Positions 1 through 9,930 of a stretch of 64,000 bases of DNA are shown here, piece by piece (the stretch's first letter is position 1; every line of letters starts with the position of its first letter). The stretch is from contig QXJR01000003.1 in NCBI GenBank assembly GCA_020975725.1, positions 1,360,988-1,424,987 of the forward strand. Reading direction: 5' to 3'. The notes beneath the pieces were generated by a model that had not been told where the DNA came from, did not search any database, and worked only from the letters and a program-made list of their open reading frames with translations. A program made the translations under genes and the position numbers. This DNA is from Picocystis sp. L7 (taxonomy: Eukaryota; Chlorophyta; Picocystophyceae; Picocystales; Picocystaceae).

Positions 1-485
1 CGTCACCTACCCATCCCATCGGGTTTGGATCTGAACGTCTTCGTTTCTCTTTGGTCCTTGTCCACCGCTCTCCAAACCAGTGCGGGATGGAGGGGTTGGT
101 GTCCAATCCAGTTCATCATGCATCTCCTGTTCGTGGATGTCACTGACCCTGGGCATCCTTCCTGTATCCTCCCTCTCCTGCGAGACCCATGGACTTGGTA
201 CTTCCTTCCCCAGGTGCAGATGCAGCATCTCTGCCCAGGTCCACGTGGTCCTGGTCCCCCCACCCACACCCACACGGTGGAGAAGAAACTCCCGTTTCGG
301 GGTGGGGCGACCCCAGTGCCCTGTCACGCGTGGGGTCGCCCTTCCCCCTCTGTCCCCCCCTTTGGAGGGGGGTCTGAGGGGGGGGGGAGAGAGACGTCTT
401 GGGGTCGGTGGATCAATGACAGGGAGGGGACAGGGAGAGGGAGAGGGAGACCCTGGGATTGACAGGGAGTGGGAGCACCGCGGCC
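1..485. other. 5' flank of the EF-hand gene; no gene seen
   Basis: No convincing coding region. The stretch holds a run of C followed by long G runs at about 350-392 and GA-rich sequence at 420-450, immediately before the EF-hand gene. It probably contains that gene's promoter (inference). Confidence 0.5.
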
Positions 486-1742
486 ATGTCCAGGCTGGCG
501 ATGGCGATGTGGGCGATGGCGTGGTGTTGGTGCCACGTGGCAGGTCGCAAGATGCGCCTGGAGAACCGACACAACGGCCCACCCGCGCCCGAACGCGCCC
601 ACGCCCAGATGGACTTCGATCCCGTGGCGTATGCACACGTTCATGCACGTGATGTCCAGCACCATGGAGACGAACGGATGGAAGAAGACGAAATGGAATG
701 GAACGCGGACTGGTACGAACACCATCGAGACGTGCTCGAACAAGAGGTGGAGGATCCTGATGATCATGGATGGCACGGATACCATGGACACAATCCAGAA
801 GAGGATTGGTCCGCTACCGGAAGGCTCCGTGAAGTGTTCCCAAGCGTAGACAAAAGCAAAGATGGGAAAGTGTCCATGCAAGAGCTCGTGGATTGGATCT
901 ACGATCACAAGCTAGACATTCAAAAACACAGGGCACAGGAAGAAATCAGATGGGCCAAGATAGACATCTGGGACGATCGAGATCACGAAGACGTGGATGT
1001 GGAGCATGCGACCGTTTCCTGGGAAGAATATATGGAGTCTCATGGAAGGACACCCACTGGAGAAATCAAAACATACCACGGAGATACGCATGAGCAAGCT
1101 ATTGGAGACGTTCCCGCGCACCATGGAGGAGAAAACAATCCTGGTTTCGAACACGACGATCGGGCGGATCCGGATGAATCCAAAACGTCTCCACCAGCTC
1201 CCGCAACTTACGACCTGACCAACTCGGATCGGTGGACCAAAAGAGCTTCTCTCCTGTGGAAATGGGCGGACAAGGATGGAGATGATCTGCTGGATTTGGA
1301 GGAAATGAGAGAGTTTCTCAAACCACAGTTGGACGGAACTCAAGAGAACGCTCGTACCCTGCTTGAGGCGGAGATGGCGTATGCTGATGAGGATGGCGAC
1401 GAACGCATCTCACAGGAAGAATTTGAAGACCACCTGTACTACCAACTGCATGACGAGCATAGCTGGGAAGATGGACATCGAACCAGGGAGGAAATCTTTG
1501 ATGACTTGGACCATAATGGGGACGGATTTCTGGACCGTGGAGACTTGGAACCGGTGGTCTCGATGATTTTCCCGCCAGTAGTGGAGCGGGCCAGAACAGA
1601 AGCAAAGGAGATGATGGAGGACGCAGACACCAATCATGATGGCATGTTGAGCCTGGACGAGATGCTTGAGAACGTGCACGTGTTCTACGATCCAGTGATG
1701 GGTGCAGAAGATTACTACTACGACTATCATGATGAACTGTAA
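486..1742 (+). CDS. ER-luminal multi-EF-hand calcium-binding protein (CREC/reticulocalbin-calumenin type)
   Basis: A 418-residue protein, probably an ER-resident calcium buffer or chaperone cofactor. The first ATG in the frame opens a hydrophobic signal peptide (MSRLAMAMWAMAW), and the protein ends in HDEL, the classical ER-retrieval signal. Between them lie several EF-hand loops: DKSKDGKVSMQE, DKDGDDLLDLEE, DEDGDERISQEE, DHNGDGFLDRGD and DTNHDGMLSLDE, plus a degenerate loop after the first. About six EF-hands with an HDEL tail is the CREC family plan; reticulocalbins and calumenins sit in the secretory pathway. The segment between signal peptide and first loop is rich in His, Asp and Glu. 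The open frame extends a few codons upstream only through a TTG, so the ATG was chosen. The gene is convergent with sufB, 138 bp away. Family assignment is firm; the exact member is not. Confidence 0.9.
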   Translation: MSRLAMAMWAMAWCWCHVAGRKMRLENRHNGPPAPERAHAQMDFDPVAYAHVHARDVQHHGDERMEEDEMEWNADWYEHHRDVLEQEVEDPDDHGWHGYHGHNPEEDWSATGRLREVFPSVDKSKDGKVSMQELVDWIYDHKLDIQKHRAQEEIRWAKIDIWDDRDHEDVDVEHATVSWEEYMESHGRTPTGEIKTYHGDTHEQAIGDVPAHHGGENNPGFEHDDRADPDESKTSPPAPATYDLTNSDRWTKRASLLWKWADKDGDDLLDLEEMREFLKPQLDGTQENARTLLEAEMAYADEDGDERISQEEFEDHLYYQLHDEHSWEDGHRTREEIFDDLDHNGDGFLDRGDLEPVVSMIFPPVVERARTEAKEMMEDADTNHDGMLSLDEMLENVHVFYDPVMGAEDYYYDYHDEL

Positions 1743-1880
1743 GGTCCCAAAGGAACCTGGCTCACTGCACAGCAAGGGGAGTAGTCAAACAAGAAAGTGT
1801 GAAAACAGCTGTTGTAGACAGAAAATACCTCATTTACAACCTTAACAAAATAAGGAACTGTCCTCTGGCGTAATGTACAT

Positions 1881-3461
1881 TCAACCAACTGATCCTTCCA
1901 GCTTCAACGACATCAACTGATTCACCTCCGCAGAGAACTCCATCGGTAACTCATTGAATACCTCTCGGCAGAAGCCACTGATGATCATTCCCACTGCTTG
2001 CTCCTGGTCAATACCACGTTGCTGGAAGTAAAACAGCTGATCCTCCCCGATCTTCGAAGTGGACGCTTCGTGTTCCACCTTCGCAGAAGGATCTTTCACT
2101 TGGATGTACGGGTACGTGTTTGCTCCTGCACGGTCTCCGATGAGCATGGAATCGCACTGGCTGTAGTTCCGTGCATTCGTGGCATTGGGACCCACTTGCA
2201 CCAGGCCACGGTAACAGTTCATCGAGTTCCCTGCCGAAATGCCTTTTGAGACGATCCGGCTTCTCGTGTTCTTCCCATTGTGTACCATCTTTGTGCCCGT
2301 GTCTGCTTGCTGCATGTTGTTCGTGAGGGCCACAGAATAAAACTCACCAATGGAGTTGTCGCCTTTGAGTACCACACTGGGATACTTCCAGGTGATTGCA
2401 GACCCCGTCTCCACCTGTGTCCAGGATATCTTGGAGTGATCCCCATCACAGAGCCCTCTCTTTGTGACAAAATTGTAGATACCACCACGCCCTTGTTCAT
2501 CCCCTGCATACCAATTCTGGACGGTGCTATACTTGATTTCTGCATCCTTCGCTGCGTACAGCTCCACAACGGCTGCGTGCAGCTGGTTGGTATCGTAGGC
2601 TGGGGCCGTGCATCCTTCCAGATAGCTCACGTAGCTTCCTTCTTCTGCCACAATGAGGGTCCGTTCAAACTGGCCGGTCTCTTGCGCATTGATGCGGAAA
2701 TACGTGGACAGTTCCATGGGACTTTTCACTCCCTTGGGAATGTAGCAGAAGGATCCATCACTGAAGACAGCAGAGTTGAGTGCCGTGAAATAGTTATCTC
2801 CCACTGGCACGACAGACCCCAGGTAATTCTTGACGAGGTCCGGGTACTCCTTGATGGCTTCGGAGATGGAGCAGAAGATGACACCTGCCTTGGCCAGTTC
2901 CTCTCGGAATGTGGTGGCAATGGAGACGGAGTCGAACACCGCATCCACGGCCACGTTGGCCAATCGCTTCTGTTCTCCAAGCGGGATGCCCAGCTTATCA
3001 AAGGTGGCCAACAGGTCCGGATCCACCTCGTCCAAGCTCTGCTTCTGTTCCTTCATCTTCGGTTCGGAGTAGTAGATGATGTTCTGGTAGTCGATGGGTG
3101 GATAATGGTTGTCCGACCAGTCCGGTTCCTTCATGGTGAGCCACTTGCGAAACGCCTTGAGACGGAAGTCCAGCATCCACTCCGGCTCGTTCTTCTTGGC
3201 ACTGATGAGGCGCACGGTGTCTTCGCTCAGTCCACGCGGGATGGTGACCGCGTCGATGTCCGTCTTGAACCCCCATTTGTACGGCTGGCTCAGCAGGCGA
3301 CGGATCTCCGTCGTCTCTTCCGTCTCCGTAGCAGGAGCGGGCGCGTCCGTGGCCGCACGTGCCTCCACCACGCGCCTGTGCACCTTGCTGTGGCACAGAG
3401 GCGCGCGAGACGTGCGCGAACGCGTCGGAAACGCGGCGCATGGTCGACGAAGCGTGGCCAT
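1881..3461 (-). CDS. SUFB: Fe-S cluster assembly scaffold SufB, plastid-targeted
   Basis: SufB is part of the SufBCD complex that builds Fe-S clusters in plastids. The 526-residue product has a roughly 50-residue N-terminus rich in Arg, Ala, Ser and Pro, typical of a chloroplast transit peptide. Full-length SufB follows, beginning near [14 protein letters not shown] and including the conserved [31 protein letters not shown] and [18 protein letters not shown] stretches. No intron is needed. In red-lineage plastids sufB is usually plastid-encoded, so a nuclear copy with a presequence fits green ancestry (established knowledge plus inference). The start ATG is the first in the frame and gives the presequence directly. 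A perfect 16-bp palindrome containing TTTCGAAA lies about 118 bp upstream of the ATG. Confidence 0.96.
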   Translation of the reverse strand: MATLRRPCAAFPTRSRTSRAPLCHSKVHRRVVEARAATDAPAPATETEETTEIRRLLSQPYKWGFKTDIDAVTIPRGLSEDTVRLISAKKNEPEWMLDFRLKAFRKWLTMKEPDWSDNHYPPIDYQNIIYYSEPKMKEQKQSLDEVDPDLLATFDKLGIPLGEQKRLANVAVDAVFDSVSIATTFREELAKAGVIFCSISEAIKEYPDLVKNYLGSVVPVGDNYFTALNSAVFSDGSFCYIPKGVKSPMELSTYFRINAQETGQFERTLIVAEEGSYVSYLEGCTAPAYDTNQLHAAVVELYAAKDAEIKYSTVQNWYAGDEQGRGGIYNFVTKRGLCDGDHSKISWTQVETGSAITWKYPSVVLKGDNSIGEFYSVALTNNMQQADTGTKMVHNGKNTRSRIVSKGISAGNSMNCYRGLVQVGPNATNARNYSQCDSMLIGDRAGANTYPYIQVKDPSAKVEHEASTSKIGEDQLFYFQQRGIDQEQAVGMIISGFCREVFNELPMEFSAEVNQLMSLKLEGSVG

Positions 3462-4373
3462 GGCGACTTCGATGCGAAATGAAGCACGTACCGAGCACCA
3501 CCTGGGTTCGTCTCGGGTTCGGGCGGGTTCGAACCCGGATCGAAAAGGAAAGCTTGAAAGGGGAGACCGGGAAAGAGGCCCCTTTCGAAAGGGGAGGGAG
3601 GGTGAGGAACATCGCGCGCAGAGGACGAGGATCGGCGTTGGATCCGGAGGGGAAGATCTCGATCCCTCCGCGGGGCATGGATCCGTACGGTACGAATCGC
3701 ACCACGATGCACGGAATCCGGACCGTGACTGGGCCGAAGACCAGACCGTCCTCGAACAAGGTTAACTCGTGTGATAAAACAAGCAAGGTGCATGCGAACG
3801 AGCCCAAAAAGTCGGGTCAGGAGAGGGATGTCGTCAGCGTTTGACAGGAGAAGGAATTCGAAGGGACACCCAGGTGCAAGGGGGGGGCATTGGAGACGAG
3901 GGAAGACAGGAACATCTTTCTGAATTGAATACGTGCGAATCATTCCACTAGGTGCAGCCCAACACGCATGCCACACGTGTGGATGTCCAAACCCTCCATC
4001 TGGCCAGATTCGAGTGCCGAAGCCAAGGGTTCAAGGGCATCCCATGGGGTAGGTTGAGGCAGCAGGCACGGACGATGTGCGCAAACATCAGGAGCTAAAG
4101 GATGGACACTCCCCTGCAAAGCCTGCATGCTTTCACCGTCGATCCAACGAGAGAGGAACCAATCCCTCGTTTGCAAAAGTTGCCCATGGCCGTGTTCGAA
4201 CACAAACACAGTCCGAAGTCCATCCATCAACGATTCTGGGCATGAGAAGAAAAATGCCAAAATGACTTATACTTGCGAGAGCTTCATATGGTTGGCAGCA
4301 ATGTTTCCCGGATTCTTTCACGCGCAACATCAAAGACGCTTGCGCTAGCACGGCCAGAAAAGTAGCTCTGGCA
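3462..4373. other. Intergenic region between sufB (5' side) and the ZGRF1-like gene (3' side)
   Basis: No gene recognised. The sufB-proximal part (about 3500-3700) is dominated by GGTTCGAA/TTTCGAAAGGGG-like sequence and probably is the sufB promoter. The remainder is unremarkable and would hold the 3' end of the helicase transcript. Confidence 0.5.
3579..3594. promoter_or_regulatory. Perfect 16-bp palindrome with a TTTCGAAA core in the sufB upstream region
   Basis: CCCCTTTCGAAAGGGG is perfectly self-complementary and lies 118 bp upstream of the sufB ATG. Related TTTCGAAAGG or CCTTTCGAACCC sequences occur upstream of several other genes in this window, so a regulatory role is plausible but unproven. 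Confidence 0.4.
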
Positions 4374-7229
4374 CTAGAGATGACCTTTAACTTTGGGGTC
4401 GTTCTCCATGGCTCGTAGAGCTTCCCAGTCTGCTTCCTCCTGGATCTGGTCCACCAACAATGCGGGGGGCAAGCAGCCCGGAGCGCAGAGTGTGGCAACA
4501 CTGAGTAGATGGCCCCAGCTGGTTACTGATTGAAACGCGGAAGGTAGGCCAACCACAATCAAATGCCTCCGCGCACGAGAAAGTGCGACATTCACCCGTT
4601 CTGCCGAGTCCAAAAACGAGCCCCCGCGTGTCTTGCACAAGGACAAGACAATGATGTCCTTCTCAGAGCCCTGGAACGCGTCAACAGTGGAAACTTGAAC
4701 TGCGGAGACGCCCACCTCTTTGTCCACGTTGCCCATATGGTTGCTGATGCAATGCGCTTGAGCCCTGAAGAAAGTAATGCAACCAACTTCATGTGGAGGG
4801 ACACCGGCCTTGATGAGGTGTGTAACAACCGAAGTGACCATGGAGGCTTCTGGTTCGTTGTAGGCACTCCTTGTACCGTCGTATTTCTCCCTTCCCTGAG
4901 GATGAAACATCCACACCAGGGGGGGTAAACCAGGCAGACTGGAGGACCTCTCCTCTGCACTCACTCCATGCAGTAGGCGCCCCGCATAGAAAAGCACATT
5001 CGGAACATCGGCAATGATTGGATGGCAACGGTACTGCCTCAACAACATGGTTGGTACAATGCCCATGTGTGTCAGACGGACAAACAAAGCCCGGCCAAGA
5101 CCATGCTGCCCAGGGCTGCATTGAGAGGGACTAGCAAGCACAGGAGGTAATTGTAGGGGGTCGCCCACTGCAAGCAGGAATCGAGCTTGAGCGAGGCAGA
5201 GTGGTACAAGGGACAGTGGTTCCACGATCTGCGAGCATTCGTCCAACACTACAATGTCAAACGTTTGCTGGCCCATGCAGGCGCTGCCACTCGAGCAGCA
5301 CGTTGTTCCCACCACGCGGACAGTTGAGAGAGCTTTTTGTCTTTCCTTGAGACGCCCCTGTTCCACCAGCCTTATTTCCTCGCGTAAAATCCTGGCCTCC
5401 TGCACGCTGGCATCTGAGAGCATGCTCTTCAACTCTGCAACGGTCTCGCTCTTGCTGGCCCCCTTGTCGGTGACATGCAAAGAGTACTTCAGGATGGTCT
5501 TGGACATCTTCCGCAGGTTGCCGACCCGAAGGAAGTCTGTGAATCCGCACCGCAGCAATCCTTCCAGCACCCTATCCACTGCCGTGTTTGTGTGAGCAGC
5601 CACCAGGATCCTCGTATTTCTATTGCCTTGGTTTTCAAGCACCTTGGAAACAGCGATGATAGCTTGCACGATGAGAGTCGACTTTCCAGTTCCAAAGGGT
5701 CCATGCACAAGGCAAACATTGCTGGCATTGATGGTCTGCTTCCTCTTGTCTATCCAGCCTAGCATCCGGTTGACGACCTCGCGTTGTTCTGGATTACATT
5801 CCAGTCCCTCAAGGCCAAGGTCCATCTGATCGGAGAACTCGCCAGCAACTCGTCCTGCTTTGCCGAGAAGCACCGGTAGGATCGGCACTTTGTCCAACAT
5901 TCCGGAGTACAAGGTCTCCAGCATGAGCAGTTCTGTTCCCACTTCAGGTCCATGAATGGCATACACCTTCTGCTGCTTCGTGAGATTGGGAGGAGGTTGG
6001 GTGAGAAATTCGATGGCAAACTTCCCATCTTGATCCGGACCATGCCACGTGCTGATGGCCATGGCGACCCACGGTGACTTTGTCCGATCAAAGATGCCGT
6101 TTCCGTGCGTGGTTTGGAACAGACGTTCTGTGCCGATGATCCAAAGATCGTTTTTGCGATAAGAAGTCGACTTGAGCCTGCCGCTGTGCAGGTGCAGAAA
6201 GGTGGCTTCCTTCAGACGTACTTCCTCGTCCTCTTTCTGCTTTTCCTTCGGGAACCAATTTTTGATCGTTCTTTCTTTCATCCATCTTAGCTCGCATTTT
6301 CCGTAGTATTCTACCCGATTCTTACGCATGGCTTCCTCCGTCTTTTTGTCCGACAATTCGTCGGCGGGAACCTGTTGGAGTTGTTGGACCACTTCGGCGA
6401 TTTTGAGCTGGAGCTCCTCCTCCACGGCCTGGTACCATCGTGTCTTGTACTCTTCGACGTCTTGGAAGTTTTCCGGTACGCTCACGTTCCTCGTGGGCGT
6501 TTCGGATGCGCGGAAATGGAGAGACATCCGTTTCTTCCAGCCGTTTCCGGTTCCTGCGTTTTCCTGCGTCGTCGTCGAAGGACGTTCCGAGCGGCATTTG
6601 CTCCTGGCGCTTTCCCTTTCCAGGGCTGCGAGGTCCATTTTGGGAGGCAAGAAAGTTTTTGCGTTCGTGCATCCCACGACAGGTTCTTCCATGGACGTTT
6701 CTCGCCTCGCCGTTGTTTCGTCCACCACAGCTTCGGCGTTTCTCGTGGCAGGACCATTCGTCGCTCTTCCGTGCACGTCCACGATGTCGTCCAGTGGCGT
6801 CCGTATCAATGCCAGGATCTGTTCGTCCGTCAACGTGCATGGCGGCTTGGCTCTTACGCGCGAAGGCGCTCCGTTCCTTCCCAAGGAACCTCTCCTGCGT
6901 GTGCGTTCTTCGTGCGAGGTGCTCGTGCTTCGATGCGAGGCGGTGCGTTCCTTCCATTCCTTCGCCTCTTCTGGATGCACCCCGTCGTCCGTCACGTCCA
7001 CCTCGACCAGAAACCCTTCGAAGCACGCGATTTCGTCCCCGCATGCGAGCGCCACGTCCTGCGAGAGCTTCCCGTGCGCCAGCAGTTCGCCGCGTTCGTC
7101 TCGCAGTTCGGCGCGCCACGCGCCTTCTCCGCGGTCCCGAAGGGCCACGTGGCCGTCGTGGTAGGTCTTTCGCTTCTTGAGGCTTCGTTTGGCGTAGAGA
7201 ACGCGCAGTTCTCGAGGCGCATGCGCCAT
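4374..7229 (-). CDS. ZGRF1: ZGRF1-like superfamily 1 helicase (UPF1/DNA2-like), probably 5'-3'
   Basis: A 951-residue helicase. The N-terminus (about residues 1-75, starting MAHAPRELRVLYAKRS) matches the ZGRF/DUF2439 domain of ZGRF1, a helicase that processes recombination intermediates and replication-blocking lesions. A Lys/Arg-rich linker follows, then an SF1B core: Walker A GPFGTGKST with K516, AAHTNTAVDRVL (Ia), VVLDECSQ (II), VGDPLQLPPV (III), LLRQYRCHP (IV), VSTVDAFQGSEKD (V) and NVALSRAR (VI). The open frame continues about 870 codons upstream through a promoter-like region, the pyrimidine repeat and a transposon repeat. That extension is low-complexity and artefactual; the ATG directly before the ZGRF domain was chosen. 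No zinc-ribbon (GRF) domain was recognised, so it may lack the one found in animal ZGRF1. The likely site of action is the nucleus. Confidence 0.85.
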   Translation of the reverse strand: MAHAPRELRVLYAKRSLKKRKTYHDGHVALRDRGEGAWRAELRDERGELLAHGKLSQDVALACGDEIACFEGFLVEVDVTDDGVHPEEAKEWKERTASHRSTSTSHEERTRRRGSLGRNGAPSRVRAKPPCTLTDEQILALIRTPLDDIVDVHGRATNGPATRNAEAVVDETTARRETSMEEPVVGCTNAKTFLPPKMDLAALERESARSKCRSERPSTTTQENAGTGNGWKKRMSLHFRASETPTRNVSVPENFQDVEEYKTRWYQAVEEELQLKIAEVVQQLQQVPADELSDKKTEEAMRKNRVEYYGKCELRWMKERTIKNWFPKEKQKEDEEVRLKEATFLHLHSGRLKSTSYRKNDLWIIGTERLFQTTHGNGIFDRTKSPWVAMAISTWHGPDQDGKFAIEFLTQPPPNLTKQQKVYAIHGPEVGTELLMLETLYSGMLDKVPILPVLLGKAGRVAGEFSDQMDLGLEGLECNPEQREVVNRMLGWIDKRKQTINASNVCLVHGPFGTGKSTLIVQAIIAVSKVLENQGNRNTRILVAAHTNTAVDRVLEGLLRCGFTDFLRVGNLRKMSKTILKYSLHVTDKGASKSETVAELKSMLSDASVQEARILREEIRLVEQGRLKERQKALSTVRVVGTTCCSSGSACMGQQTFDIVVLDECSQIVEPLSLVPLCLAQARFLLAVGDPLQLPPVLASPSQCSPGQHGLGRALFVRLTHMGIVPTMLLRQYRCHPIIADVPNVLFYAGRLLHGVSAEERSSSLPGLPPLVWMFHPQGREKYDGTRSAYNEPEASMVTSVVTHLIKAGVPPHEVGCITFFRAQAHCISNHMGNVDKEVGVSAVQVSTVDAFQGSEKDIIVLSLCKTRGGSFLDSAERVNVALSRARRHLIVVGLPSAFQSVTSWGHLLSVATLCAPGCLPPALLVDQIQEEADWEALRAMENDPKVKGHL

Positions 7230-7795
7230 CGCTGGACCAAAGCACGACGACGATCCCTTCGAAATGGCGCACCATGGCGTGGTGGATCCGAACCCCTTCT
7301 CCCCCGGAGGACGGTTTTCTCGATGAAAACGCGGTTTCGATCGGGAAACGGGATCCGGTTGGGATCGGGAAGGGACCTCCCTTTCGAACCCGGGGGGAAT
7401 CCGGGGGTGAAGGGAGGGTGGACGAAGGGTGATCCGAACGCATCGATGGCTTCGATGGAGATCGCGAACAGGACGGAGAAGCGATCGATATCTCTGGGAA
7501 CGGGTTCCCGTTCGCCTCTGTTTCTCCCTCGTTCGCTGAGGCGTCGCTGGACGCGCGTGTTCGTCGCACGTAGTCGAGGAGGACGCGACAGGGAGAGCAT
7601 GGCTTGGGTTGCAAGGAAGGGCGATCGATCTCGGAGTGGGCGAGCAGGGAGCGTGCTCAGGCATTTCGGGACGGGAGTCGGTCGCAAGGGAAGGGGAGAG
7701 CAACACCAAGGGCACCGGAGGCCATCGAAGAGACAGTGGCAGAGCCAGGGCGTTCGATTGTGGCACGGGAGCAAGGAAAAAGGAGAGGGCGCGTG
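7230..7795. promoter_or_regulatory. Upstream region of the ZGRF1-like gene
   Basis: No gene recognised. CCCTTTCGAACCCGG (7379-7393), about 150 bp upstream of the helicase ATG, resembles motifs before other genes in the window. The open frames that cross here are extensions of the helicase frame or its shadows. Confidence 0.4.
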
Positions 7796-9168
7796 AAGGA
7801 GTGGGACATGGAGAGGGAATGAGAGGGATTGAAGGAGCGAGAGGGAGGGAGAAGGAGAGGGATTGAGGGATTGAGGGAGGAGAGGGATTGAGGGAGAGGG
7901 AGGATGAGAGAGGTAGGGAGAGGGAGTGAGGGAAGAAGGAGAGGGAGAGAGGGAAGGAGAGGGAGTGAGGGAAGAAGGAGAGGGAGAATGAGGGAGAGGG
8001 AGAGGGAATGAGAGGGATTGAGGGAGAGTAGAGCAGAGATTGAGGGAGAGGGAGAGGGAGTGAGGGAAGAAGGAGAGGGAGTGAGGGAAGAAGGAGAGGG
8101 AGAGAGGGAAGGAGAGGGAGAGAGGGAAGGAGAGGGAGTGAGGGAAGAAGGAGAGGGAGAGAGGGAAGGAGAGGGAGTGAGGGAAGAAGGAGAGGGAGAA
8201 TGAGGGAGAGGGAGAGGGAGAGAGGGAAGGAGAGGGAGAGAGGGAAGGAGAGGGAGTGAGGGAAGAAGGAGAGGGAGAGAGGGAAGGAGAGGGAGTGAGG
8301 GAAGAAGGAGAGGGAGAATGAGGGAGAGGGAGAGGGAATGAGGGAAGAAGGAGAGGGATTGAGGGAGAGTAGAGCAGAGATTGAGGGAGAGGGAGAGGGA
8401 GTGAGGGAAGAAGGAGAGGGAGTGAGGGAAGAAGGAGAGGGAGAGAGGGAAGGAGAGGGAGAGAGGGAAGGAGAGGGAGTGAGGGAAGAAGGAGAGGGAG
8501 AGAGGGAGAGGGAGAGGGAGAGAGGGAAGAAGGAGAGGGAGAATGAGGGAGAGGGAGAGAGAATGAGAGGGATTGAGGGAGAGTAGAGCAGAGATTGAGG
8601 GAGAGGGAGAGGGAGTGAGGGAAGAAGGAGAGGGAGTGAGGGAAGAAGGAGAGGGAGAGAGGGAGAGGGAGAGGGAGAGAGGGAAGAAGGAGGGGGAGAG
8701 AGGGAATGAGGGAGAATGAGAGGGAGAGGGAGAGGGAGAGAGGGAAGAAGGAGAGGGAGAATGAGGGAGAGGGAGAGAGAATGAGAGGGATTGAGGGAGA
8801 GTAGAGCAGAGATTGAGGGAGAGGGAGAGGGAGTGAGGGAAGAAGGAGAGGGAGTGAGGGAAGAAGGAGAGGGAGAGAGGGAGAGGGAGAGGGAGAGAGG
8901 GAAGAAGGAGGGGGAGAGAGGGAATGAGGGAGAATGAGAGGGAGAGGGAGAGGGAGAGAGGGAAGAAGGAGAGGGAGAATGAGGGAGAGGGAGAGAGAAT
9001 GAGAGGGATTGAGGGAGAGTAGAGCAGAGATTGAGGGAGAGGGAGAGGGAGTGAGGGAAGAAGGAGAGGGAGTGAGGGAAGAAGGAGAGGGAGAGAGGGA
9101 GAGGGAGAGGGAGAGAGGGAAGAAGGAGGGGGAGAGAGGGAATGAGGGAGAATGAGAGGGAGGAGGGG
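7796..9168. repeat. Polypurine/polypyrimidine satellite (GAGGGA-type, about 1.4 kb, 218-bp higher-order period)
   Basis: The + strand is almost entirely G and A with scattered T, built from GAGAGGGA, GAGTGAGGGAAGAAG and ATTGAGGGAGA blocks. A marker sequence, GTAGAGCAGAGATTGAG, recurs at 8028, 8369, 8583, 8801 and 9019. Its spacings are 341, 214, 218 and 218 bp, so the array has a higher-order repeat of about 218 bp, most regular at the right-hand end. Because the other strand is pyrimidine-rich it has no stop codons, giving long spurious Ser/Pro/Leu open frames. The array ends where the MULE target duplication begins. Confidence 0.95.
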
Positions 9169-9179
9169 GGGGAGGGGAC
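9169..9179. repeat. Left target-site duplication of the MULE element (11 bp)
   Basis: GGGGAGGGGAC directly precedes the left inverted repeat and is repeated exactly after the right one. MULEs typically make 8-11 bp duplications. Because the site is G-rich, one or two of the matching bases could be chance. Confidence 0.85.
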
Positions 9180-9877
9180 GGTTGCGACTGAAAAATGGTC
9201 CCCCCCAGGGGCTGAATTTTGGGCCCCCCCCCCTCCAGATGCACTTTCGAACAGATGCACCCCATGCGATCGACTTAACCCATTGTTTACGAAGAGACCG
9301 GTTCGACCCGGGTGGAAAGGGGACCCTTCCTTACTGTGCTTCCCAATCGATCGGAAAACTTCGACCGATCGAATCGACGACCACCCCCAACGATAGGTGT
9401 AGGTCACCCAGATCGATCGTGCAGAAAACGACGACCGATCCTTCGGATGCGACGACGTGGCGTGCGAGAAGCGGCTGGACGCGACGACGATGGAAGGAAG
9501 ACGGAGTTTTGAAGACAAGGAAAGGTGGAGATGCAGTAAAAGAAGGAGAAGGGTGGCAGCAGAGGAGGTGGGAGGAAGACACGTGCGAAGACGAGCGTGC
9601 CTCCGCAGCACGATTCCAAGGCTCGGCCACGGAATCGTCCTGCACAGGCATGCCTTGGGGTGGGGTGGGGGTTCAAATGGACCCTCCAGGTGGCGGGAAC
9701 GACGTGGCGCAGGTGCGACAGGGCGGGGCTGCAGTGGGTCGCGTGAGCAAGTGTCGCCAACCGAGGCGACGTGGAAACGAAGGTGGGAGGAAAAGAAAGA
9801 AGATGCAGCCGTCCGACTCGTCCTACGTCTATTCAGCAAGAGTTTCTTCTCCAGGGGAATCTTTCGAGGGAACCAAG
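9180..9877 (+). repeat. Left terminal inverted repeat of the MULE (698 bp)
   Basis: The reverse complement matches 12021-12717. Inward, similarity ends at AACCAAG (9871-9877). The repeat contains spurious open frames on both strands that recur in the right copy. These are not counted as genes. Confidence 0.93.
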
Positions 9878-9930
9878 GGAAGGCCCTGAAGTCTTGTCTA
9901 ACGAATGTTTTGATGGCCTCGTAGGAATCA

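Noticed and set aside
7230-9839. Long Ser/Pro/Leu open frame joined to the helicase N-terminus (about 870 extra codons) and related frames on the minus strand
   Set aside because: It crosses a polypyrimidine satellite and a transposon terminal repeat. It is stop-free only because pyrimidine-rich DNA contains no stop codons.
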